Positions 32,572 to 38,694 of a stretch of DNA of 64,000 nt are shown piece after piece. The position numbers and the translations under genes were made by a program. The DNA is from a virus, in the IMG/VR virus record IMGVR_UViG_3300025120_000037, positions 1-64,000 of that record; one strand, given 5' to 3'. Numbering within the stretch: position 1 is the first letter of the stretch; each line of letters opens with the position of its first letter. The notes below the pieces were generated by a model. That model had not been told where the DNA came from. It was given only the letters and a program-made list of their open reading frames with translations, and did not search any database.

Positions 32572-32993
32572 TTCAGACGTCGAAAGATTGCAGAAACTTT
32601 GTCGGTCAGCATATCGATCTGGCCTTTGATCATTAACTGTTCGATCAAAGCTTTACGCTCTGCTTTCTTGAGTTTCAGTTTCTTCTCAAGTTCAACTATC
32701 TGGCCGTCTAATTTATCGATCTTGTTATGAGGTGTGGGAACTCGATCGATCCTGACCACGATGTTTGTGGAGAAGTCGGGAAATTTAAAAAGTGATTGAT
32801 CACCTTGGAAGACAGTTAGATCAAAGTCAGATGCGTCAGCTTTAACCAGCATGTCAGTTAAGTTTTTACGAGCGCATTCGTAGTCAAGACCGAAGCCCTC
32901 GTTTAGTTCTTTTAATGCTGTGTCGCAAGCGTCGTAACGCTCTGCTGCAACTTCTGCTTGGTCGACCAATGCTCTGGTGCTAGGTTTTGGCAT
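32568..32993 (-). CDS. coiled-coil protein, first gene of the MoxR/VWA operon
   Basis: 141 residues, ATG 32993. Helical N-terminus, a short beta middle (TVFQGDQSLFKFPDFSTNIV), then a Lys/Leu-rich coiled coil (IVELEKKLKLKKAERKALIE). No known domain. It is the first gene behind the promoter at 33047-33075, with a leader of roughly 50 nt, and overlaps the following gene by 4 bp. Confidence 0.65.
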   Translation of the reverse strand: MPKPSTRALVDQAEVAAERYDACDTALKELNEGFGLDYECARKNLTDMLVKADASDFDLTVFQGDQSLFKFPDFSTNIVVRIDRVPTPHNKIDKLDGQIVELEKKLKLKKAERKALIEQLMIKGQIDMLTDKVSAIFRRLK

Positions 32994-33046
32994 GTGATTG
33001 ATATGTAATTTAGTGCGCCACGTTTAGGTCGGTGCCACCTGTGAGA

Positions 33047-33075
33047 AAGATACACGGGTTTGAGCACCGTGTCAA
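33047..33075 (-). promoter_or_regulatory. sigma70-type promoter for the MoxR/VWA operon
   Basis: On the minus strand TTGACA (33070-33075), exactly 17 bp, TATCTT (33047-33052). Predicted start of transcription near 33040, 47 bp before the ATG of the first gene. Confidence 0.75.
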
Positions 33076-33156
33076 CTGCGGCTCCTTAAGTTGTACTTAG
33101 CTGTACTGAGCTACATAAGGTTTAACATTTCTATATTTAATTTCTTTTTATAAGGG

Positions 33157-33240
33157 AGATTAAACAACTAATCTGGACTTATGTAAATTCGTGTAAATTG
33201 TTTTAACTTACACACATAAGAGATTAATAGTTAATCTCTT
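33157..33240. repeat. pair of AGATTAA inverted repeats
   Basis: Two palindromes with the same half-site: AGATTA (33157-33162) with TAATCT (33169-33174), and a perfect ten-pair stem AAGAGATTAA-TAG-TTAATCTCTT (33218-33240). They lie between the dcd stop and the operon promoter, in a 254-bp gene-free stretch (32994-33247). A shared half-site suggests binding of one regulator, and the MarR-like gene at 33791-34108 is a candidate. The second hairpin could also help end dcd transcripts, but no T-run follows. Confidence 0.55.
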
Positions 33241-33247
33241 GCCTCTG

Positions 33248-33766
33248 CTATAGAGTTCCTTTACTTTTAGTTACCCGTTTATCGCCGTTATATCTACCCG
33301 TTTCTCGATAGTTATGTACTGGACTCCCCTGCATACTAAAAAAGATAAGTTGTCCGATACGCATTCCGGGCCAGATACTAATACACCCCAGACGCAAAGC
33401 GTTCTTTAATTCAAGTGTAAGTACCGAATCATTAAACCCTGGGTCAATCCACCCAGCCATACTGTGCTCAAGACCTTGCCGTGCCATAGAGCTTTTTAAC
33501 GCAAACTGACATGAGATGTTGTTTGGTATATTAAATAGTTCCATGCTTTCAGCGAGGATAAACTCATTTGGGTAAAGCTTGTAAGGATCTTCCTTGGTAT
33601 GCTTGCTGATGTTGTTAGCCACCAGACCCACCTCCTCGTGCTCTTCAAATATGTTCTCACCCAGTCGTATATCAAGACTTGCAGGGTTAACAAATTTGGC
33701 GTCGAACGGAGTGATTGCACCACCTTGACACAAGATATGGATGCGCCAGTCTGGGAGAACACTCAC
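33248..33766 (-). CDS. dcd: dCTP deaminase / dUTPase-superfamily enzyme
   Basis: 172 residues from GTG 33766. It shows the trimeric dCTP deaminase pattern: VNPASLDIRLG (27-36), LAES near 72, KSSMARQGLEHS (91-102; Ser and Arg of the substrate site), IDPGFND and LTLELKN with the catalytic-type Glu119, then PGMRIGQLIFF (133-143) and YRETGRYNGDK at the C-terminal lid. The product, dUTP (or dUMP in the bifunctional subgroup), feeds ThyX. Length is slightly below that of bacterial Dcd. Sequence alone does not tell mono- from bifunctional form. Confidence 0.85.
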   Translation of the reverse strand: MSVLPDWRIHILCQGGAITPFDAKFVNPASLDIRLGENIFEEHEEVGLVANNISKHTKEDPYKLYPNEFILAESMELFNIPNNISCQFALKSSMARQGLEHSMAGWIDPGFNDSVLTLELKNALRLGCISIWPGMRIGQLIFFSMQGSPVHNYRETGRYNGDKRVTKSKGTL

Positions 33767-33790
33767 AGGTTTAATAAAGCTCCCCGAATA

Positions 33791-34108
33791 TTAGTTGAAA
33801 TCTGAGTACATTTGGTCAAACAATTCTTGACCTTTACAAGTAAGGACCAAAACGTTTCTTGAAGGACCGCTGCGTGGCAGCTTTCGCTCTACCAATTGAA
33901 TTTTCTCACCCTCCTTGGTTTCCACAGAACTAAGTACATTGATTATTCTTGAAACTGTTGATTTCTGGATACCAAAGTGATTTACGATATCGCTCTGGCA
34001 GATCTCAGCATCAGTCTCCCCTATGTGCAGGAAGACCGCTAAGGTTGTGCCTGTTATGTGATGGTTGTTTAATTGAGCGAAACCCTTTAATACGTTCGAT
34101 AGTTTCAT
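33791..34108 (-). CDS. MarR-like winged-helix transcription regulator
   Basis: 105 residues, ATG 34108. It reads TTLAVFLHIGETDAEICQSD, IVNHFGIQKSTVSRIINVLS (recognition helix), then a wing with QLVERKLPRSGPSRNVLVLT and KGQELFDQMYSDF. This is the MarR arrangement of helix, HTH and beta wing, but shorter than the usual 140-150 residues because the dimer helices are trimmed. It overlaps the upstream gene by 4 bp. The AGATTAA palindromes 550 bp downstream are possible targets; that link is inference. Confidence 0.75.
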   Translation of the reverse strand: MKLSNVLKGFAQLNNHHITGTTLAVFLHIGETDAEICQSDIVNHFGIQKSTVSRIINVLSSVETKEGEKIQLVERKLPRSGPSRNVLVLTCKGQELFDQMYSDFN

Positions 34109-34350
34109 TGAGAATAAAGCTGACTAATAGGTACACAGCTTTTGAGTGTGCCCACAACTGAACGCTGCGTAATAATTTTGCTCGTTTTGATTGCATCACA
34201 CGCTTTGACCTTCGAGTAATTGTCTGATCTTTGCATTGAAATCAGTGAAAACCCTGTAAATAAACAACCTAAGGTAAAGGGAATTACTGCTTGAAGTAGT
34301 TTATCCGTGGTGTTAGCTGGTCTTGTGAAACGAATTTGTTGGCTAATCAT
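34105..34350 (-). CDS. small single-span membrane protein
   Basis: 81 residues, ATG 34350. One hydrophobic helix at about 17-40 (LLQAVIPFTLGCLFTGFSLI) follows a basic N-terminus; the remainder is polar with two Cys. Overlaps both neighbours by 4 bp. Function unknown. Confidence 0.6.
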   Translation of the reverse strand: MISQQIRFTRPANTTDKLLQAVIPFTLGCLFTGFSLISMQRSDNYSKVKACDAIKTSKIITQRSVVGTLKSCVPISQLYSQ

Positions 34351-34610
34351 TTGAATTCCTTTAGATCCTCGAGTGAGATTGAATTTGAGTTAATACTCTC
34401 GTGGAGAGTGTCTGTGTAAACAAGGATACCCTCAGCGACTAAGTCACTTTCAGCTTTGAAGTAATCAAATTTAGTGACACGTGTTTTAGCTGGATTAATG
34501 GGATCCTGTTTGTTTATTCTGTTTCCTTGCTCGTTTGTTTGAGCGCAAGTAAAGCGATCAAAAGCACCTGGTCTCCTCTGGTACTTCTTATTAACTTTCT
34601 TTAACGGCAT
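34347..34610 (-). CDS. hypothetical basic protein
   Basis: 87 residues, ATG 34610. Basic N-terminal half (MPLKKVNKKYQRRPGAFDRF), acidic C-terminal half (ESINSNSISLEDLKEFK). No family. Part of a run of overlapping small leftward genes between 33.8 and 37.6 kb of early-gene type. Confidence 0.6.
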   Translation of the reverse strand: MPLKKVNKKYQRRPGAFDRFTCAQTNEQGNRINKQDPINPAKTRVTKFDYFKAESDLVAEGILVYTDTLHESINSNSISLEDLKEFK

Positions 34611-34635
34611 CGATAGCTATCTGAAGCCATTAATT

Positions 34636-34707
34636 TTAGCTACCTGTCGTCACTGACCACAAGAAGATAAAGCTCATTAAAAAAGCAGGAATAAGAAGAA
34701 GTACCAT
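34636..34707 (-). CDS. 23-residue membrane peptide (tentative)
   Basis: ATG 34707, TAA at 34636. The peptide MVLLLIPAFLMSFIFLWSVT followed by T-G-S is a single hydrophobic helix. It starts 11 bp after the stop of the neighbouring gene and fills an otherwise empty 107-bp gap. Support is only its clean membrane-helix character and position. Confidence 0.4.
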   Translation of the reverse strand: MVLLLIPAFLMSFIFLWSVTTGS

Positions 34708-34717
34708 CAAGCTCCGA

Positions 34718-34945
34718 TCATTCGCTGTCACTTTTCTTTGAGAATCCAAACGATACTTTTAGTTTCTCACGTTCTCTATCGGAGCGCTGCTTAGTTGCTA
34801 GTTTCGCAACGTACTCCATGACTTTAAGAGTATCCTCCGTGGTGGAGTTTTCAGGCATTTTGCTCTGAATAATCTCAAATGATTCGAAGAAGAATTCGGA
34901 GGCTTCCCTGATCTCTTCTGATGTGAGTGGTTTGTTATCAAGCAT
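34718..34945 (-). CDS. hypothetical helical protein
   Basis: 75 residues, ATG 34945. Two helices (LTSEEIREASEFFFESFEII and TLKVMEYVAKLATKQRSDRE) with a charged end. It overlaps the next gene by 8 bp. No known domain. Confidence 0.6.
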   Translation of the reverse strand: MLDNKPLTSEEIREASEFFFESFEIIQSKMPENSTTEDTLKVMEYVAKLATKQRSDREREKLKVSFGFSKKSDSE

Positions 34946-35132
34946 CTTTGAAGATAAGCTGGTTTTCTGATGTGAAAGTTCTGGGATCCTCGAAGTCCTC
35001 GTGACAGGATTCCACCCAAGCGATGTAGTTATCGTCGCTTGTTTCTAAACCGTTACTTTTAGCAAAGGTCTTGAAGTTTTCTTCGTCATAAATAACGGTT
35101 CGAGTGATGACAATTTGTTTGATTTTAGTCAT
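34938..35132 (-). CDS. hypothetical small protein
   Basis: 64 residues, ATG 35132. A beta-type start (IKQIVITRTVIYDEE) is followed by a helix (FKTFAKSNGLE) and an acidic segment with Trp and Cys. Overlaps both neighbours by 8 bp. Not recognised. Confidence 0.6.
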   Translation of the reverse strand: MTKIKQIVITRTVIYDEENFKTFAKSNGLETSDDNYIAWVESCHEDFEDPRTFTSENQLIFKDA

Positions 35133-35376
35133 GGCGTGATCTGATTGAATTCCAATAGTCTGATTTTGATGGTGTGAGCATAATACTCACAAGATCTTCA
35201 TTAAATCGTTGCATCGCTACCCACTTATCAGTAGCTTGCTTAAGGTCTTTCGCATAGATAGGGATCTCTCTCCGCGTGGGTGAGTGATCGCCTTCCCACT
35301 CGTGATAGAGAGCAATGAATCTTCGCATGGTTTCATTAGAAATGAATTGTTTGTGTGAATTTTGAGAAAGAAGCAT
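35125..35376 (-). CDS. hypothetical protein with MRRFIALY motif
   Basis: 83 residues, ATG 35376. Central ISNETMRRFIALYHEWEGDH resembles VDREFMRRLIRSYEQDL in the adjacent upstream gene, so the two are probably diverged duplicates. It overlaps that gene by 41 bp in a different frame. No function known. Confidence 0.6.
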   Translation of the reverse strand: MLLSQNSHKQFISNETMRRFIALYHEWEGDHSPTRREIPIYAKDLKQATDKWVAMQRFNEDLVSIMLTPSKSDYWNSIRSRHD

Positions 35377-35539
35377 CTCTTAATCTTGTTAATCGTTTTA
35401 GATCGTCATCGACCCAATCTTTTCCAGGATATTCGGCGCTTTCGCTTTTAAGCTTCACTAAATCTTGCTCATAGGAACGAATTAAGCGCCTCATGAACTC
35501 TCGATCGACTACATGTTGCCCTGCTTGATTGTGTTTCAT
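35336..35539 (-). CDS. hypothetical protein with MRRLIRSY motif
   Basis: 67 residues from ATG 35539, an ATGA overlap with the stop of the GP88-family gene; the TTG at 35548 is less likely. Core VVDREFMRRLIRSYEQDL followed by a charged helix. Relative of the next gene downstream. Function unknown. Confidence 0.6.
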   Translation of the reverse strand: MKHNQAGQHVVDREFMRRLIRSYEQDLVKLKSESAEYPGKDWVDDDLKRLTRLRDASFSKFTQTIHF

Positions 35540-36381
35540 GAGATGCAAAACTCCTTGATTTGAGCTGGTGTCATGTTTGGCACTCTCTTGAGCCTTAAGC
35601 CGACAATGTGCATACCGTCAGACTCATCTTGTGGGCGGAAGTCTGTGACATCTCCGTCTATAACTTTAAACTCCATTCCGTAGAGAGTTACGGTTTGGGG
35701 GAGAGATTGACTCTTCTTGATGTTGAATGCTGCAGCTAAGTTGAGACCGTTATCTAATGCGACTCGGAACGTATCAGCGGACGAACCCTCACTCATAGTC
35801 AAGTGGTAATTGTCTTCTTTGCATACATCCCACAGACGATCAGGACGTTTAGTGTAATCGTAGAACTGGAATGATATATCTTTGTTGGTGCTCAAGCAGT
35901 ACATAATGTTTCTATATCTGCCTGGTAAGATACATAAACCGTATCGGGCTGAGAGATACTCTGAAGTGTCAGGAGTTACTGTGATTGATTCTCTTTCCCA
36001 CCGGATATCACTTGTTCCGTTAAGTCTTGCTCCTCGCTGTACTGATAGATGATGCTTGCTAGCGAATTGGACTAACTCGATCAGCAATAGTTCCATAAAT
36101 GCATCTCGGTCAGTCATAAACATGTCCGTGCGATTCTTGCGTGCTGTCTGCTTATTACGCATGTAAACAGGATTACCTGCGCTATGTAGACAAAGAGAAG
36201 CACAACTAGCAGCGAAAGGACATGTCCCGCGATACTTAGGAAGGAGATGTAAAACTGCTGTGGGGATGTCTAAGACTTTGTCATTCTTGAGAACCTTTGG
36301 ATTAGTTTCTGTCAGTAGTTTCCGCACGTCATGATCGAGCATTGCTCTACGAATGTGTGCGGGGCGGATGTTGTTAGCCAT
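35536..36381 (-). CDS. GP88-family protein (Cys-cluster phage protein)
   Basis: 281 residues, ATG 36381. It matches the phage 'gene product 88' family: an early LHLLPKYRGTCPFAASCASL Cys cluster (C-x5-C-x3-C), HSAG and ARKNRTDMF, then RLNGTSDIRWE, SFQFYDYTKRPDR, NYHLTMSEGSS and GLNLAAAFN. The Cys cluster together with the barrel-like motifs suggests a metal- or Fe-S-bound enzyme, but the function of the family is unknown. The gene is the largest in the small-gene block at 33.8-37.6 kb. Confidence 0.75.
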   Translation of the reverse strand: MANNIRPAHIRRAMLDHDVRKLLTETNPKVLKNDKVLDIPTAVLHLLPKYRGTCPFAASCASLCLHSAGNPVYMRNKQTARKNRTDMFMTDRDAFMELLLIELVQFASKHHLSVQRGARLNGTSDIRWERESITVTPDTSEYLSARYGLCILPGRYRNIMYCLSTNKDISFQFYDYTKRPDRLWDVCKEDNYHLTMSEGSSADTFRVALDNGLNLAAAFNIKKSQSLPQTVTLYGMEFKVIDGDVTDFRPQDESDGMHIVGLRLKRVPNMTPAQIKEFCIS

Positions 36382-36393
36382 GATTAGTTGGTG

Positions 36394-36651
36394 TTAATTA
36401 GTGAAGTGAGTTTGTAAGTAATCAATGTCATCTGCAGTCAGATTTTTAGTTACAGAATGAAGCACAGAAACGCCATCTTTACAGTGAACTAAGGTGTCAC
36501 TATATTCTTGTGGCCATTGTTCACTGTTAGCCTGTACATGCACCATCGTGTCATTACTAACACGAGAGACATGTACATTGATACAACGTTTAGAAGGTAG
36601 TTCTACATAATCTTTAGAACCACGAGGCAGATCAAAGATAGAAAGTTTCAT
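36394..36651 (-). CDS. hypothetical beta-rich protein
   Basis: 85 residues, ATG 36651 (4-bp overlap with the upstream gene). Sequence MKLSIFDLPRGSKDYVELPS followed by beta strands (INVHVSRVSNDTMVHVQ) and a short C-terminal helix. No family recognised. Confidence 0.6.
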   Translation of the reverse strand: MKLSIFDLPRGSKDYVELPSKRCINVHVSRVSNDTMVHVQANSEQWPQEYSDTLVHCKDGVSVLHSVTKNLTADDIDYLQTHFTN

Positions 36652-36860
36652 GACTGTTTCCTTAAACGACGTGCAAGTTCATCGGCATAAGTAAATGCTT
36701 GATCTTCGTAATAACCTTCGCGAACAACATTAAACTCACGCATATTCTTTGCAGTTTCTCGACAATCTTCGATGATAAATCTCAGCGAGTAATTGTCACA
36801 TAGTTCAGCGTGATGCCTCCATTTAGCAAAGTCTGAAGCTGTAGCGTATTCATATGTCAT
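36648..36860 (-). CDS. conserved small cyanophage-type protein
   Basis: 70 residues, ATG 36860. NYSLRFIIEDCRETAKNMRE and GYYEDQAFTYADELARRLRK form a recognisable pattern (Y-S-L-x-(F/Y)-x-I-x-D-C-x-E, Y-Y-x-D, E-L-x-R-R) seen in short proteins of marine phages. Two helices. Function unknown. Confidence 0.65.
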   Translation of the reverse strand: MTYEYATASDFAKWRHHAELCDNYSLRFIIEDCRETAKNMREFNVVREGYYEDQAFTYADELARRLRKQS

Positions 36861-36862
36861 GA

Positions 36863-37057
36863 TTAAATACCGAGTGAAGTGCGAACAGCAGACATAAATA
36901 ATTTGACTGAATTCTCTTTAACCTCTTGTTCAGTCCAAGCGGTGGGATCGTCTACTAAATCCACCCACTCTCGCTTTGTCTTATCTAAAAAGAGCTCAAT
37001 TTCAGGTTCTAGAAGGTCGTAAACCTGAGCAGCTTGTGATGAAGTGAATTGTTCCAT
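36863..37057 (-). CDS. hypothetical helical acidic protein
   Basis: 64 residues, ATG 37057. Acidic and helical (AAQVYDLLEPEIELFLDKTK, VKENSVKLFMSAVRTSL). Two base pairs separate it from each neighbour. Not recognised. Confidence 0.6.
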   Translation of the reverse strand: MEQFTSSQAAQVYDLLEPEIELFLDKTKREWVDLVDDPTAWTEQEVKENSVKLFMSAVRTSLGI

Positions 37058-37059
37058 AA

Positions 37060-37272
37060 TCAGTAGAGGTTAGGGTTACGTTCGGCAGCAGATAAAGAGG
37101 GTTCTAGATCATTATTAGACCACTCAGCAAAACTGAGTGATTTATAACAATCACCATCAGGATCACTGACAAAAATGTCAGTTTCTGCCCGTGTTCTTGC
37201 ATCGATCGTGACAGTTTGCCCGTCAGGCAAAGTAATAGTCAAAATTTGATCGTAGTTGAGTGAAATGTTCAT
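37060..37272 (-). CDS. hypothetical small protein
   Basis: 70 residues, ATG 37272. Beta-type start (MNISLNYDQILTITLPDGQT VTID in two strands), then an acidic segment with DPDGDCYKSLSF. No family. Two bp from both neighbours, part of one transcript. Confidence 0.6.
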   Translation of the reverse strand: MNISLNYDQILTITLPDGQTVTIDARTRAETDIFVSDPDGDCYKSLSFAEWSNNDLEPSLSAAERNPNLY

Positions 37273-37274
37273 TA

Positions 37275-37586
37275 TTAGTTCCAGTAGTTGCCGAGTTCGA
37301 ATTCTGCTCTGTAGTTAGTAGCTAGTTGTTCAGCTACAAACAAGCGCATAGATTTAGGGAACGTATTACGTAGTCCCTGAGTCATACTGCAACATGTAAG
37401 GAGATAATCCTTTGCAGCAGGTAAAACTAGATTGCGTTCAATATATTTAACCGCAATCTCATAGCTAAACTCGCCGCGTTTGTGAAACTTAGAGAGGCAT
37501 TTTCCTACGGTGTTTGCATGTTCACCGGAGAAATTGCGAGCATGAAGTTCTAGTTCAGTCGCTGCGTGGCAGTCAAAATCAGTCAT
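37275..37586 (-). CDS. hypothetical helical protein, first gene of the small-gene operon
   Basis: 103 residues from ATG 37586 (a GTG at 37595 would add three residues). Helical with two Cys pairs (KDYLLTCCSMTQGLR) and conserved-looking HARNFSGEHANTVGKCL. Not recognised. It is the promoter-proximal gene of the leftward small-gene run; upstream lies the hairpin-dense region. Confidence 0.65.
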   Translation of the reverse strand: MTDFDCHAATELELHARNFSGEHANTVGKCLSKFHKRGEFSYEIAVKYIERNLVLPAAKDYLLTCCSMTQGLRNTFPKSMRLFVAEQLATNYRAEFELGNYWN

Positions 37587-37616
37587 GAGAATCACCTGTA
37601 ATTTGATGTGAATGTG

Positions 37617-38087
37617 TGAGGGAGAATCCCTCAGTTTGTCTTACTAAATAAGAGACAAAAGGAGAGAAACATCATGATCATAAATGATCAAGTTAATTAC
37701 AATTAACTAATCCAATCGGGACCGCGTAAGAGTTACATGGTCCCGAAGGAATAGAAAATCAGGAAACTTTACTCAAATAAAAGCAAAGCATTGTGTACAT
37801 TATGCACATAAAGTGCAAGATTTGATGTTATTTAGGCCACAGAGTGGGCCATTGTGTCCAGACCGTGTCCAATGAACACGCGGGAGAGAACAGAACCCTT
37901 TCTAGCACTGGTGTTTGAATGTTTGCGTACCTGCTTTAAAGACAGATACGCGGCATAGGAAGGACTTCCCTAGGTGTCTGTATATACAGCACACCTAAGA
38001 GAGATACAAAATTCCTATCAACAAGTGGTCGGTACCTTACAACATCCCTAGGGGAGAGGCTCGACGCGAGCGGGATTGCGCCACTTG
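37617..38087. other. hairpin-dense noncoding region at the strand switch
   Basis: The stretch 37587-38093 has no convincing gene on either strand and contains at least seven perfect or near-perfect inverted repeats: TGAGGGA/TCCCTCA (37617-37633), TTTGTCT/AGACAAA (37635-37659), TGATCAT/ATGATCA (37675-37690), AGTTAATT/AATTAACT (37691-37708), TCGGGACC/GGTCCCGA (37716-37746), GCGTA...TACGC (37925-37951), TAGGTGT...ACACCTA enclosing CTGTATATACAG (37971-37997), GCTCG/CGAGC (38059-38071), all within CAAGTGG...CCACTTG (38022-38087) for the last. It may be a structured leader RNA of the leftward operon or a replication origin. Confidence 0.6.
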
Positions 38088-38093
38088 CTGAGA

Positions 38094-38291
38094 ATGTATA
38101 TGTATCTTACTCATCCATCCTTTCCAAGCTTCGCGGCCTCGCGGCATCACGCTACTGACTGGAATGAGTTCGAATTGTCTAGGTGCTTGATTGAAAGCCT
38201 ACCATATCGGTCAGCTTTCGGGAACCCCGAAGGGTTAGTGATGCATTGTCTAAGGGAGCGGCTCGGCGTGGTAACCGTGCATTGCCTTTGA
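38094..38291 (+). CDS. 65-residue hypothetical protein (tentative)
   Basis: ATG 38094 to TGA 38291. Composition is protein-like: WNEFELSRCLIESLPYRSAF, NPEGLVMHCLRERLGVVTVH. The ESLPY...FxxPexLVxHCLxxRLGV pattern looks like a conserved short protein, but the frame lies within a region of strong hairpins (CTTTCGGG/CCCGAAGG at 38215-38233), so it could be chance. It begins 6 bp after the CAAGTGG...CCACTTG structure. Confidence 0.4.
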   Translation: MYMYLTHPSFPSFAASRHHATDWNEFELSRCLIESLPYRSAFGNPEGLVMHCLRERLGVVTVHCL

Positions 38292-38401
38292 CTCCTTTAA
38301 GATCTCATGAATCAGGGACGAATGGGAGAAGTGTGTGACGCTTATGTGATTGGCACACTAGGTGCGGACCATGACCTAGAGATAAATGAAACGCGCGCGT
38401 G

Positions 38402-38475
38402 ATTAAACCATGCACTCCCTCCCCCTGTCAATAGTTAGCAACACTTTGACATAAGGCATAGGAAGCCTCTTTCAT
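38402..38475. promoter_or_regulatory. divergent sigma70-type promoter pair
   Basis: Leftward: TTGACA (38426-38431 on the minus strand), 18-bp spacer, TTTAAT (38402-38407). Rightward: TTGACA (38446-38451), 18-bp spacer, TTTCAT (38470-38475, weak). The two -35 boxes form an inverted repeat 14 bp apart. The leftward promoter would transcribe the hairpin region as a leader of about 800 nt before the gene at 37586. The remaining sequence from 38292 to 38694 has no other gene. Confidence 0.5.
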
Positions 38476-38602
38476 CAAGTCACACTGCCCCTTCACATAT
38501 GTACCCGCAATGTGTAATTTTCTCCTGCCCGCAATGACCCTTTTTTTTATATATGCGCTTATATGACGACGAGGGCGAGAACAGTCTGTCTATCTTCTGG
38601 GT

Positions 38603-38618
38603 ATTTTGAGGTCAAAAT
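38603..38618. repeat. perfect palindrome ATTTTGA-GG-TCAAAAT
   Basis: Seven-pair inverted repeat with a 2-bp centre, 77 bp before the first rightward gene (38695). Candidate operator for the rightward block. AT-rich sequence with TATAGA and TATAGT (38624-38637) follows it. Confidence 0.45.
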
Positions 38619-38694
38619 GTTGTTATAGAAGTATAGTGACACAGTTTGAAAAAAAATTTTGCACGGTAAACTAGGTAAAGACTGTTTATTGCTC

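Noticed and set aside
38160-38185. GAGTTCGAATTGTC resembling a tRNA T-arm
   Set aside because: No matching acceptor stem, D-arm or anticodon arm around it, and no other tRNA-like sequence in the window.
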